Origin: Polyangiaceae bacterium
Lineage (GTDB): Bacteria > Myxococcota_A > Polyangia > Polyangiales > Polyangiaceae
Direction: 5' to 3'
Length of the DNA: 64,000 nucleotides
NCBI GenBank assembly: GCA_016712345.1
Contig: JADJRH010000011.1
Span: 2,728,001-2,792,000 of the forward strand
The stretch's first letter is position 1. Each line of letters starts with the position of its first letter. A model generated the notes under the pieces. It did not search any database and had not been told where the DNA came from. It saw only the letters and a list, made by a program, of their open reading frames with translations. Of this stretch, positions 17,083-26,304 are shown piece by piece. Position numbers and translations under genes: made by a program.

Positions 17083-18087
17083 ATGCGCAGGCGCATCCAA
17101 GAGCCAGCCCTCGTGAACGCCCCTCGTTCGTTTGACGAAAAGCGCGCTCGCCTTCGCGAGCTGTATGACCTACCCGACGAAGCTCGGCGCGAACTTCCCA
17201 AATACCTCGGCGACAAAAACCCCTATCTTGTGGGCGAAGCTGCGGAGTGCGCCAAAAAGCACGAACTTGAAGAACTCCGGCCCCAGCTTGTTGCAGCGTT
17301 CTTCCGGCTCATCGACGAAGTTGGCAATGCCGACCGGGGCTGTTTCGGCAAATTCAAAGTGATAGACACCTTGGTTGCACTCAGTGCATTCGAGCCCGAC
17401 GTTTACCTTCGCGGCCTGCACCATCGGCAATGGGAAGGGGCTTTTCCAAAACCCATCGATGTAGCCGGCGCGTTGCGCGGGTTGTGCGCTCACGCCCTCC
17501 TTCGCATTCGCTATCGAGAAGCCCTTCTCGATGTGGTGCCGCTCCTTTTCGACGAAGTGGCGGTCACGCGCACCGAAACGGCAAATGCTCTTGGCCAAAG
17601 TGGGCTTGAAGGCGCCGCCGCGGCACTCCACATCAAAGCCCTTGTCGGCGACCAGGAGGCCGACGTGATGGGCGCTGTATACAAGGCCCTTCTTGAAATT
17701 CAACCTACCCGATACCTTCCCTTTGTGGAAAATGCCCTTCTCACCGGGTCGGAAAGTGACGTCGACGCCGCGGCCCTTGCCATTGGTGAAGCTCGCCCTG
17801 CCGGTGGATTCGACACCCTGAAAAAAGCGGCTGACGCGCCCAACCGCGCGCGCTCACTGGAGGCCATCTACCTTGCCCTGGCCCTCCTGCGCGCCCCCCA
17901 GGCGATCGAACACCTGGTGCAAATCGCCGACAAATCCCCTGAAGCGCGAGCCAAACTGGCAGTTTCGGCCCTCGCCCTCCACCGCCACGACAAAACCCTT
18001 GCCGCACGAATCGCCGACATCGCAAACCGTCGCAAAGGCGCCGTTGCCGAGGCCTTTGACAGCAAGTTCAACACCGGGCCCGGATAA
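17083..18087 (+). CDS. HEAT-repeat protein
   Basis: About 334 residues of paired helices. Repeat units include ALLDVVPLLFDEVAVTRTET, ALGQSGLEGAAAALHIKALV, ADVMGAVYKALLEIQP and APQAIEHLVQIADKSPEARA, the spacing of PBS-lyase/HEAT repeats. There is no signal peptide or enzyme motif. Such scaffolds bind other proteins. A GTG at 17113 is an equally good start. The gene follows the helicase by 108 bp and may be read with it, but no specific partner is indicated. Confidence 0.8.
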   Translation: MRRRIQEPALVNAPRSFDEKRARLRELYDLPDEARRELPKYLGDKNPYLVGEAAECAKKHELEELRPQLVAAFFRLIDEVGNADRGCFGKFKVIDTLVALSAFEPDVYLRGLHHRQWEGAFPKPIDVAGALRGLCAHALLRIRYREALLDVVPLLFDEVAVTRTETANALGQSGLEGAAAALHIKALVGDQEADVMGAVYKALLEIQPTRYLPFVENALLTGSESDVDAAALAIGEARPAGGFDTLKKAADAPNRARSLEAIYLALALLRAPQAIEHLVQIADKSPEARAKLAVSALALHRHDKTLAARIADIANRRKGAVAEAFDSKFNTGPG

Positions 18088-18210
18088 GTGGCCGAAGACG
18101 AATCGTGGGGTAAAAAGCACCGGGCAGCGACGAAGCATGGGAGATAATTGGAGGCAATTGCACCTGCAAACGTTTCTTGGAATGCGGTGGCAAAGGTGTA
18201 ATATGCCCCC

Positions 18211-19083
18211 GTGGCGAACGACGTATTGCCTCTGACCGTGTACGCCCGAGCGCTCGCGTGTACACTTGCAAATCGCGAACAGCCCATCGAAAAGGCTATC
18301 GGCTCGCTGGGTATCACTATGGCGGAGCTTCAGGCGGCGGACGCGTTTTATAACCGTCAGCTTTGCGACAGCCATCGACGCCGAAAAGGCGTGTTGGCCA
18401 TGACGTTTGCGCCGGCGTCTGCCGAGGCCCGTCGGGACATGGGGCTTCTCGGTGAGCACGCGCCCGAGCCGGCGATCTCAAGCGCGCCGGTTCGTTCGGA
18501 GGCGCCGGCATTGCCGAGCTATCTTTCGGCCCCGGCAACGCCGCTGCAAGCCGTTCCAATCGCGCCGCCGCAAGCCCTTCCAGTGCCGCCACCTCAAGCT
18601 GTTCCGCCGCCCCAAGCTGTTCCGCCGCAGGCATTGCCCGTCGTTCCGCCGGTGTCTCCGCTCAGCTCCACGGCCGATCTACCCATCCATATTCGGTCCA
18701 TCCCCCTTCCCTTCCAGCCGTCCGCCGCAAAAACCCCGGCCGGCCAAACTCCGGCCTCACAAGCTCCGGCCGCGCAGCCGCCGCCCACCGCACCCAATAG
18801 TCAACCACCCTCCAAAATCCCAACGGAAGGAGGGCCTCGCGTGGGTAAGCTAACCCTCGCGCACTACGCCGCGCTCACGGTGGAGATGTCACGAAATCCT
18901 ACCGATCTATCGCCCGTTCTCAGTCGATATGGCTTGTCTTCGGCCGAAGATGTTCGGCACGTAACAGCGATGTTCCAGGCTCAAATGGCGGTAGATCCAG
19001 AATTGAAGTCGCGGTTTGATGCCCTCGTGACACACATGCGATCTATGTCGGCATGGCGTGATCGGTCGGGGGGTACACCTTGA
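18211..19083 (+). CDS. Pro-rich protein upstream of VgrG, hypothetical
   Basis: Starts at a GTG; 290 residues. The N-terminal 65 residues (VLPLTVYARALACTLANREQ, GITMAELQAADAFYNRQL) and the C-terminal 80 (VGKLTLAHYAALTVEMSRNP, SAEDVRHVTAMFQAQMAVDP) look like two copies of a small helical domain. They are joined by a linker of about 130 residues full of Pro, Gln and Ala. The gene sits just ahead of vgrG on the same strand, 19 bp apart, so it is probably part of the type VI secretion spike operon. It may be a loading factor; that role is inference from position. The start region carries GTGTAC boxes (18238-18269). Confidence 0.7.
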   Translation: MANDVLPLTVYARALACTLANREQPIEKAIGSLGITMAELQAADAFYNRQLCDSHRRRKGVLAMTFAPASAEARRDMGLLGEHAPEPAISSAPVRSEAPALPSYLSAPATPLQAVPIAPPQALPVPPPQAVPPPQAVPPQALPVVPPVSPLSSTADLPIHIRSIPLPFQPSAAKTPAGQTPASQAPAAQPPPTAPNSQPPSKIPTEGGPRVGKLTLAHYAALTVEMSRNPTDLSPVLSRYGLSSAEDVRHVTAMFQAQMAVDPELKSRFDALVTHMRSMSAWRDRSGGTP

Positions 19084-19102
19084 AACGCATGGGAGACAGC
19101 CT

Positions 19103-21682
19103 GTGATTGAGGCGCCTTTTCAACTGCGGGTAGGCACCCTTGAGTCGGCGCTCGCAGTGGCTTCTTTTCAAGGTCGCGAACGCGTGTCCGATGCGTACCG
19201 ATTTGACATCACCGCTCTGTCTGAGTCTGACACCGACGATGTATCGACCCTGCTCGATCAACCGGCCACGCTCACCCTATTTGACAACGGCCTACCCATC
19301 CGCCACGTGTTTGGGATTGTGTGGAGGGCCGAAGAATTAGGCTCTTTTGATAAAAACAGGCGCGGCCTGCGTGTTCGGCTGGTGCCAAAGGCGCAGCGGT
19401 TGAGGCTTCGGCGGCAGCGGCGCATTTTTCAAGATCGAACCACGTTGGAAATCGCCGCGATTTTGTGCGCCGAACATCGGGTGTTGGTACGCCCGCTCGT
19501 GCGCAGGGCCTCGCCGATTCGGCCTTACGCCGTGCAATACGATGAGTCAGACTGGCAGTTTCTACGCCGGCTTTTGGCCGAAGAAGGGTATTTTTTCTTT
19601 TTTGACCACCCGCTTCACGGCTTGGAAGAAACGCTTGTCATCGCCGACGCGCCACAGGATCAAGCTCCGATCGATGGCCTACCCACCTTGCGCTTTGAGC
19701 GGCTTGCTGAAAACGCGGCCCTCACCCCACGTGAAGATCAGGTCACTGAATTTGCGGCGGCCAATCAACTCCGAACTGAATCGACAGTGCTGCGCGGGTA
19801 TGATTTTACGCGGCCCGATGCTCCGCCGCAAAGTGTGGCTGCCTTGTCAGAACAGCGTTTTTTTGCGGAGCATGAAGGCAACTACGAAGCGGACTTGGGG
19901 CCGCGGCCGGCCGCCGTGCGGCTCGAACAAATGCGCGTCAAGGCGTTTCGGGCGTCGGGTAGAAGTTTGTGCAAACGGCTTGCGCCGGGCCGAAGTTTCG
20001 TGTTGCAAGGGCACGACTCCCCTACCCTCGATCGAGCCTGGGCCGTAACCTCTGTATCGCAGGTGGGAAAAACACCGCTTGTGGGCAACGAACGTGACAT
20101 GGTTTGGTCGTGCCGATTTGAAGCGGTTGACGCGGCGACCTCCCCGCGAATGCCTTGGAAGGGCGCGCGTCCTCGGCAGGTTGCTGAAACAGCGATTGTG
20201 GTTGGGCCGCCCGGTCAAGAAGTACACACCGACGCAAGCGGTAGAATTAAAGTCCAATTCCACTGGGATCGCAGTGGCGTTTGGGATGAAAAATCAAGCT
20301 GTTTTGTGAGGGTTTCTCAATCGTGGGCAGGCCCCGGGTGGGGCACTCAAATGCTGCCACGCATTGGGATGGAGGTGGTGGTCACCTTCCTGGGGGGTGA
20401 TCCCGATCGTCCGCTTGTGACAGGCTGCGTGGTCAATGCCACTCACCCTCCGCCCTTCCCATTGCCCAACGAAGTTACAAAAAGCGGACTTCGCTCTAAA
20501 ACGTTTGGCGGTGATGGATTCAACGAGTTGAGCGTGGATGATACTCCGGGGGGTGAGAAAATTTATGTGCGCGCGGAGCGCGACTTTTTGCAAGAAACCG
20601 AGAACAACTACACATCGCATGTGCGCGGCGGACGCTTGTCCACGGTCGCTCAAGACTCCACAGATCGGGTTGAAGGATCGTCGGTTTTTCAGGTGGAAGG
20701 TTCTCGAACAACAACCATCAAGGCCGATGACGAGCTGACAGTGTCAGGCAATGTTCGGAGGGTGTTTGACCAGGCTGAAACCAAGGAGGTGAACGGAACG
20801 TCGTCCGTTCGCATTTTGGGCCGCCACGTGTTGGACGTGCGCGATGGACGGCTGGTGATTGTGGGGTCAGAACAAACACCTTCCGCCGATTCTTTGGTGG
20901 TGTACGGGCCGGCGTCTACCCAGGCTACGGGTGAAATCTCGGCCCGCTCCGACGAGGGCATTCTACTATCGTGTGGCGAATCTTCGATTCAGATCAAGAA
21001 AGACAAAATCGTTTTTTATACTCCGACGTTGGAACTTCGAGCCACCAAAGAGTTGATCGCAACGGCCAAAGACGGGCCTACCATGACACTTGGCGACGAT
21101 GTTGAAATCCTCTCCAAAAAGCTGCGCGTGTTCACCGACGGTGCCGCACTGGAATTGGATCAAGACGCCAAGATCGACGGCGCTCAAATTAAACTTGGGT
21201 ACGATCCATCCAAACCTGACAAGAGCAATGACGAAAAAGAGCCTGAAACGGTGCCTTTGCAGGTGAAAATGTCAGACTACTTCCTGGAGCCATACGCGCA
21301 CAAGCACTATCACCTGCTGGTGGGGGGCCAACGGATTGAGGGTGAAACCGACGGTGATGGGATGGTCAAAGCCGACATTCCAAAAACAGCTACCCAAGCC
21401 ACGGTTCGGCTTTGGATTGATGACTACCCTGAAGGTCGGCAAACCACGTATAACCTCCAGATGAAGGGTGAACCTGCCGCGCTCAACACAGTGATGGGCG
21501 CCAAGTGGCGGCTTACCAATTTGGGATATTACAGCGGCCCCCAAGACGGAACCGAGGGGCCTGACTATCGCGATGCGATTCAACAGTTTCAGGCCGATCA
21601 TCACGACTCGCACGGTCTTGACCCAACGGGTGAATACGATGAAGGCACCCAGGGCGCGCTTGAGGAAGTGCACGGGAGCTGA
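19103..21682 (+). CDS. vgrG: Type VI secretion spike protein VgrG with extended C-terminus
   Basis: I chose the GTG at 19103 (IEAPFQLRVGTLESALAVAS), with GGGAGA 8 bases ahead, over the ATG at 19058, which would overlap the previous gene. The protein has 859 residues. The gp27-like base spans about 1-380 (YDESDWQFLRRLLAEEGYFF is the typical block). It is followed by the OB-fold with VRVSQSWAGPGWGTQMLPRI and GMEVVVTFLGGDPDRPLVTG, then the gp5 needle of beta repeats. Beyond the needle lie about 150 extra residues that end in a peptidoglycan-binding-like fold (LGYYSGPQDG, YRDAIQQFQADH). VgrG trimers tip the T6SS tube; the extension probably carries or docks an effector. No other core T6SS genes are in the window. 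Confidence 0.93.
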   Translation: MIEAPFQLRVGTLESALAVASFQGRERVSDAYRFDITALSESDTDDVSTLLDQPATLTLFDNGLPIRHVFGIVWRAEELGSFDKNRRGLRVRLVPKAQRLRLRRQRRIFQDRTTLEIAAILCAEHRVLVRPLVRRASPIRPYAVQYDESDWQFLRRLLAEEGYFFFFDHPLHGLEETLVIADAPQDQAPIDGLPTLRFERLAENAALTPREDQVTEFAAANQLRTESTVLRGYDFTRPDAPPQSVAALSEQRFFAEHEGNYEADLGPRPAAVRLEQMRVKAFRASGRSLCKRLAPGRSFVLQGHDSPTLDRAWAVTSVSQVGKTPLVGNERDMVWSCRFEAVDAATSPRMPWKGARPRQVAETAIVVGPPGQEVHTDASGRIKVQFHWDRSGVWDEKSSCFVRVSQSWAGPGWGTQMLPRIGMEVVVTFLGGDPDRPLVTGCVVNATHPPPFPLPNEVTKSGLRSKTFGGDGFNELSVDDTPGGEKIYVRAERDFLQETENNYTSHVRGGRLSTVAQDSTDRVEGSSVFQVEGSRTTTIKADDELTVSGNVRRVFDQAETKEVNGTSSVRILGRHVLDVRDGRLVIVGSEQTPSADSLVVYGPASTQATGEISARSDEGILLSCGESSIQIKKDKIVFYTPTLELRATKELIATAKDGPTMTLGDDVEILSKKLRVFTDGAALELDQDAKIDGAQIKLGYDPSKPDKSNDEKEPETVPLQVKMSDYFLEPYAHKHYHLLVGGQRIEGETDGDGMVKADIPKTATQATVRLWIDDYPEGRQTTYNLQMKGEPAALNTVMGAKWRLTNLGYYSGPQDGTEGPDYRDAIQQFQADHHDSHGLDPTGEYDEGTQGALEEVHGS

Positions 21683-21685
21683 AAC

Positions 21686-23578
21686 ATGGAGGACGAAAAC
21701 GCGGTCTATACAGCAGACATCGGTCCCGTGGGAAACCCTGCGACGACGCACCTCAGCGTGCCCTTTCCAAGGCATCCGCCCCGGCTTTCGGTGGCGTTGT
21801 TTTGGGCGCAACCGGGGTCTAAGCCGTGGACCAAAACAGCTCTCGAAAAAAAGATTGCCAACAAAGAGCGGGGGCTTGTCAGCCTGGCCGATCCGACAAC
21901 GTTTGACGACGAGGTGAGAGCGCTGCTCGAACACATTCTCGAACGGCTCAAGGCCGGCTTGTGGGAAGCCTGGATATCCAAATACGGGTATGACCTGCGC
22001 TATCCCGTTCGAAAAAAAGAAGAGAGCGACGAGCAATACAAGGGACGTGTAGAAGAGTATAACTTGAGCGCCGTCGGAATGGCTTTTATGCGCAACGAGC
22101 CCGAGGAGCTGTGGGCGCGGCAAGTCACCGAAATGTTCGTGTTTGCACCCTACGGTGGAACAGGATTATTCACTGTCGGCGTTCAAAATGATCAGAAGGT
22201 GTATGAAAAATACCCGTCTGTTCATTCGCTGCTTGTGGCCTGCCAACATCTCTCCACGTATATCGCGTTGACACGCGGTATCCCACCCGCCGATATCTCA
22301 CCGGGGCTCGACGCAAGTCCTATGGCGGGTAGCAGCGGATTCCAAACAGGCGTCACAACTCGCCCCAACTGGGTGAGCGCCGCACCCTCCACATGGCCGT
22401 CGCAGGATCTCGCGCCGGGTGATTGTTTTGCAGGCGATGACGGAGCACCCAACCGCGACAAGTTTGCCCACATTGCTTCGGTCCTCCGCCGCTGGCCTCT
22501 TCAACGGAACTTACCATCAAACGCCACTTACAAACTGCAATGGTTTGATACAGGCGTGCTCACGTCGCAGGGAGACAAAGTGACCCAGGATCACGGCTGG
22601 GATAGTCAACCTCCAAACGACCGGTTGAGTGCGGCTTTTTCACAAGCACCCAACCGCCGGGGCTTTGGGCGCATTGCTGAGGCGAAAAACCTGACCGACG
22701 CGGTCACCAAGGCGTCCAACTCTCTACCCTTGGGTTTCGCGCGTCTGGTGCTATTCCACAAAGATGGCACCGTGCGGTATGTGAGCGCGCTCTTGCCCAT
22801 GTGGTTTACCGATCTTCGATTCTACATTTCAACCTACCTATGGTCGCTTCGCAATCTTCCCGCCGACGGACTTGTTGCAGCGTGGTCGATCTACGGGGTG
22901 AATGGGAAGGCGCTTTTTCAAGAGGTTTTAAACGAGGCCCAAAGTGGACCTCAACGCAGCGCGGGTGAGATTCTCCAAAAGGCCGGAGCCACCAACGATG
23001 CGCCGCTGCTGCGAGAGCTGGCGGTGGTCACCAGCGAGCCGCGTGTGCTGCGCGCAAATATCAAAACAACCGAAAAGTGGGTGAGTGTCACGCCCAACCA
23101 AACAGGCGCCGACAACCAATATGGGGAGGATGAGCCGCAGAACACCTCTCAAGCCCCCACCGACGTCGCAGAAAAAAAAGGGGCTGCTCAACACCGCACA
23201 TGGATACCATTAAAGCTTCCTGCCTCGGGCAAACGCCGTGGGGGTTGGGATTTTTTTATCCAACCTGCGTATGCCGACAAAGAGCTTCGAGTTCGCGACT
23301 TGTCCAAGGTAGAGCAACAAAAGGCTGAAGAACAGGCGGCTAAAGAGGAGGCTGAGCGAAAAGCGGCGGAAGAGGCCGGCAAACCTTATACCGAACCCAA
23401 ACCGTCCAAACCCAAAGAACCTGTGATCGACGCGGTGGAGGTAATTGAAACCAACCCCACGCAATGCGGTGTTCCGTACTTTGACCTTACCGTGAAAACG
23501 CCATCGGGCGACACCACATTTGAGTCAAGTGGGGCCGGCGCGGGAGAACACGAAAAGTCGCACCAGGCTTCGTCATGA
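21686..23578 (+). CDS. Candidate T6SS cargo protein next to vgrG
   Basis: A 630-residue protein; the ATG has GGGAGC 6 bases ahead and follows vgrG by 3 bp, so the two are cotranscribed. I recognise no domain. The N-terminal part (about 1-450) is a mixed alpha/beta region with many Trp and Pro (EMFVFAPYGGTGLFTVGV, TWPSQDLAPGDCFAGDDG). The region 540-580 is a charged helix rich in Glu, Ala and Lys (KVEQQKAEEQAAKEEAERKA). A short beta domain closes the protein (IDAVEVIETNPTQCGVPYFD). Position directly after a spike gene is typical of T6SS effectors. DCFAGDDG could be a Cys active-site segment, but I cannot support an enzyme call. Confidence 0.7.
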   Translation: MEDENAVYTADIGPVGNPATTHLSVPFPRHPPRLSVALFWAQPGSKPWTKTALEKKIANKERGLVSLADPTTFDDEVRALLEHILERLKAGLWEAWISKYGYDLRYPVRKKEESDEQYKGRVEEYNLSAVGMAFMRNEPEELWARQVTEMFVFAPYGGTGLFTVGVQNDQKVYEKYPSVHSLLVACQHLSTYIALTRGIPPADISPGLDASPMAGSSGFQTGVTTRPNWVSAAPSTWPSQDLAPGDCFAGDDGAPNRDKFAHIASVLRRWPLQRNLPSNATYKLQWFDTGVLTSQGDKVTQDHGWDSQPPNDRLSAAFSQAPNRRGFGRIAEAKNLTDAVTKASNSLPLGFARLVLFHKDGTVRYVSALLPMWFTDLRFYISTYLWSLRNLPADGLVAAWSIYGVNGKALFQEVLNEAQSGPQRSAGEILQKAGATNDAPLLRELAVVTSEPRVLRANIKTTEKWVSVTPNQTGADNQYGEDEPQNTSQAPTDVAEKKGAAQHRTWIPLKLPASGKRRGGWDFFIQPAYADKELRVRDLSKVEQQKAEEQAAKEEAERKAAEEAGKPYTEPKPSKPKEPVIDAVEVIETNPTQCGVPYFDLTVKTPSGDTTFESSGAGAGEHEKSHQASS

Positions 23579-23603
23579 CAGAAGCGAGGCAGCTTACCTA
23601 CCC

Positions 23604-24476
23604 ATGGCCATGATGAGAGAAGTTGGATTGCTGGAAGTTGGGCCGCGTTGGCGTGGCATTCACTTTGGCCGGTTGCGCGCGCTGATTCCGCTTCCGGTCA
23701 ACTCTGATGTTTGTCTTGCCGAGGCGGGGTTGCGCGATTTTGCCGACACAGACGACGCATGGGACAAGGACTTTGACAGACTCGTTGGGATCATTCTCGA
23801 TGTGCTTCAAAACGCCGGCCCGGCGGAGGTGGTGGCGCCGTTGCGACAGGCCGACTCGCCGATCAACCGGGTGAAGCGGTGGTTGACCTTTCGGCCCAGC
23901 GGCCCCCTGACAAATCGAGACAATCTCGACGCGCCACGCGCGCTGTGCTCGGCGGCTCGCGATGACTCTCACCTGCGGTTTGCTTCGGTAGAAACGCCCG
24001 GCATGTGCGTGGAGGCGTCGGACGGTCATCCCATCTTGTGGATTTGGACGAGTATCGAAGACTCTGGCTGGGAGCGGCTTACCACCGCCATCGCTCAACA
24101 CTGGCCCACCCGCAAATTGACACTCGACCTTTCGGGCCTTCACCCCTCGACGCATTATGCAGAGGGGCCGACGGTGGTCGACGCGATTGGCAAACGCGTG
24201 TTTTGGACCGACGGGGTTTCTGTCCTTCGACTGGAAGGAAAGTTTTCGTTTTCAGGGCGGGACCCTGAAGAAATTCGAGAGCCGCCCTGCGTGTATCTGC
24301 CACCGCATGACGAGTGGAAGGACGTTGCTCCCGCGTGGGCGGCCGGGGTTTATACCCTGGTGCTGCGGGACTTGGAGGCCCTGCCTATCCAAGTGGTAGA
24401 ACGCATCGGCGCCAAGGTAGAATCGGTGAACAGCGCCGCGATGGGGGAGGGTTTCACCCCTCCCCTACCCATTTGA
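23604..24476 (+). CDS. Possible immunity protein of the T6SS cargo, hypothetical
   Basis: A 290-residue protein beginning MAMMREVGLLEVGPRWRGIH, 25 bp after the candidate cargo gene. It has no signal peptide and no family I recognise. Conserved-looking blocks are the N-terminal FGRLRALIPLPVNSDVCLAE and SGWERLTTAIAQHWPTRKLT. Opening further upstream would overlap the cargo gene, so I start here. Gene order spike-cargo-small protein suggests an immunity role; this is inference. A fragment of this gene (24052-24113) is repeated at 28321-28384. Confidence 0.65.
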   Translation: MAMMREVGLLEVGPRWRGIHFGRLRALIPLPVNSDVCLAEAGLRDFADTDDAWDKDFDRLVGIILDVLQNAGPAEVVAPLRQADSPINRVKRWLTFRPSGPLTNRDNLDAPRALCSAARDDSHLRFASVETPGMCVEASDGHPILWIWTSIEDSGWERLTTAIAQHWPTRKLTLDLSGLHPSTHYAEGPTVVDAIGKRVFWTDGVSVLRLEGKFSFSGRDPEEIREPPCVYLPPHDEWKDVAPAWAAGVYTLVLRDLEALPIQVVERIGAKVESVNSAAMGEGFTPPLPI

Positions 24477-24479
24477 ATG

Positions 24480-25544
24480 TCAGCCAGTCCAACCGTCCAC
24501 TTCGTACAAGAAGCGCGTTTTACCAATCAGCCGACGGTTGACCGACGTGCTTTGCACAAACACAACATATTTGTCGAGATGGGCAGGTGGCACGCGAACG
24601 GTCACCCCTTCAGGCAAACCCAGGAGCGATCGTGCGCGATCTCCACTCCACATGTCGCCCGTTTTACGGTCCATCAGCACGACCTCTTTGCCACCCTGAA
24701 TTGTTTCGGTCTTTGTCATTTCGTAAAAGCCGCGGCCTTTTTTAAAGGTAAGACCGTTTTCGTTGACAAAGTCGCGAATGGCGCAGTCTCGATCGACCTC
24801 CAACACTTGAAAGCGACCGGCGGGAACAGCCGTTAGATCTACCCCAGCGTCGGCCGCTTTGGACTCGCGGTTCATCATTGTGTCAAACATGCGGTGAAGA
24901 CCGCGCTGCATGCGGCCTTGTGCGGCAACTTCACGTTCGTACGACTGGAGCTTTTCGTCGGACGCTTGCTTCATACAGATGGCAAGGATCATGTCTGTAA
25001 TGTGAGCAAACTGATCGAGCCCGAGGTGAAAGCCGCCGGACTTGTCTGCGAGTTCTTTATAAAAAGGTGTGGCGTGCCTTCGATTAAGGGCCTGAACGCC
25101 GTAAACGGGAATGCCCTGTTCACCGAGCTTGTTTACTTCAGCCCGCCAGTCGAGCTTTTTGGGGTTTTGCATGGGGCCGTGGGGAACGTCGTCACCGATG
25201 AGCACAAACACCTTATGGTAGGCCGGCGTCCACGACATAGTCCGCGCCTCGTGCAGGACAAATTCATAACATTCAGGGGCGTCACCACCGCCGGTGGGGC
25301 CGACTTTTTCTACAAAGCGGCAGACCTTACCCTCATCATCGGTAAGGTCGAGCAATTTGGTGACGTAGGTGGAGCCGGCGTCGCAATAGTCGCCGTGAGC
25401 GATAATACCAATGCGGATGCCGGGGATTTCTTTCATGAGGCGGCTGACTGTGCTGCCGATCTTTTTGCGGACCTGAGTGAGGCAAGGGTACATGCTGCCG
25501 GTGGTGTCAAAGCTGAAGACGACCTCAATGCCGTTGTCGATCAT
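24480..25544 (-). CDS. VWA-domain protein
   Basis: A 354-residue cytosolic protein beginning MIDNGIEVVFSFDTTGSMYP. DTTGSM (13-18) is the MIDAS metal site of a von Willebrand factor A fold. GPTGGGDAPE (about 80-90) and VFVLIGDDVPHG give the later MIDAS residues. The C-terminal 150 residues (from about 205) have no family I know; they include VPAGRFQVLEVDRDCAIRDF and the final LIGKTRFLYEVDG. VWA proteins of this kind are adaptors in ternary or stress complexes. An AAGGAAA stretch lies 11 bases before the ATG. The gene converges on the T6SS cluster. Its first 80 bp are duplicated at 28385-28466. Confidence 0.85.
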   Translation of the reverse strand: MIDNGIEVVFSFDTTGSMYPCLTQVRKKIGSTVSRLMKEIPGIRIGIIAHGDYCDAGSTYVTKLLDLTDDEGKVCRFVEKVGPTGGGDAPECYEFVLHEARTMSWTPAYHKVFVLIGDDVPHGPMQNPKKLDWRAEVNKLGEQGIPVYGVQALNRRHATPFYKELADKSGGFHLGLDQFAHITDMILAICMKQASDEKLQSYEREVAAQGRMQRGLHRMFDTMMNRESKAADAGVDLTAVPAGRFQVLEVDRDCAIRDFVNENGLTFKKGRGFYEMTKTETIQGGKEVVLMDRKTGDMWSGDRARSLLGLPEGVTVRVPPAHLDKYVVFVQSTSVNRRLIGKTRFLYEVDGWTG

Positions 25545-25604
25545 GGTGAGAGTTTCCTTCCCGTGTTTTGTGTGAGAAGGAACGTAGTCACCGAGCGCTC
25601 AAAA

Positions 25605-25793
25605 GACAATCAATATGACGGGTAGATAGGACATTAAACGTCCCCGAATACGGCCTGCGATGCACTGCCCCGAAGAGGGATCAAGCGCGGCGTGATTTGG
25701 GTATGACAACCAATGTCCTTCGCGTTTTTGTCCATGCTTGTGGCGTTTTTTAGAATGCAACAGCGTGGTTCTATGGGTAGGACAATTAATGTC
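25605..25793. promoter_or_regulatory. Four related dyad motifs upstream of the VWA gene
   Basis: GACAATCAATATGAC (25605), GGACATTAAACGTCC (25629), GACAACCAATGTCC (25705) and GGACAATTAATGTC (25780) share the pattern GACAnnnAATGTC in one orientation or the other. They are unusually AT-rich for this genome and lie in a 460-bp gap between divergent genes, as expected of binding sites for one regulator. The remainder of the gap (25794-26004) shows nothing. Confidence 0.5.
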
Positions 25794-26004
25794 TTGATCA
25801 CAACATTCGGCGGAGCCGGCGTTTTGAGTCTTCGTCAGGTTGAATGCTGCGCTCGAACCGGGGGGGTGCGCAAATTGACAACCCACGCTGAAACGGAGCG
25901 GAGAACCACAAGCGCGTTGCCATCCGCTTCAGGATCCTCGGCGGTTCGTCCAAAAACACGATTTTGGATCGGCCCCGCCTGCGGTTGTGCTAGGGAGCGC
26001 GCCC

Positions 26005-26238
26005 ATGACCACTTCCGCTCCCGTTGTCGATATCGCCGCCAAGACCGTCACCCACGAAGGCCGGACTTTCACGATGCGTCCCCTTTCGGAGGACTCCTAC
26101 ACCGTGCTCGTCGCGGGCGTCCCGGTCGGCCGCGTCGTTTTCTCGTTCGGCGCCGCCAACCCCGTCGTCGAGGGCGACATCACCGAAGACGCGCTCGCCG
26201 CGATCGGCGATGCGTGGTTCGCCGCCATCGAGAGCTGA
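26005..26238 (+). CDS. Small hypothetical protein
   Basis: A 77-residue protein with GGGAG 7 bases before the ATG. It reads MTTSAPVVDIAAKTVTHEGR, then LVAGVPVGRVVFSFGAANPV and ends in a helix (DALAAIGDAWFAAIES). This is a small beta sheet plus helix. No function is known to me. It precedes the ATPase/nuclease gene by 66 bp on the same strand. Confidence 0.65.
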   Translation: MTTSAPVVDIAAKTVTHEGRTFTMRPLSEDSYTVLVAGVPVGRVVFSFGAANPVVEGDITEDALAAIGDAWFAAIES

Positions 26239-26304
26239 TCGCCGTCGACACGTGTTGGGATTCTCACGCGGTTTCGCGAGGCGCTGCGCGCCGGAGGTGC
26301 CCTC

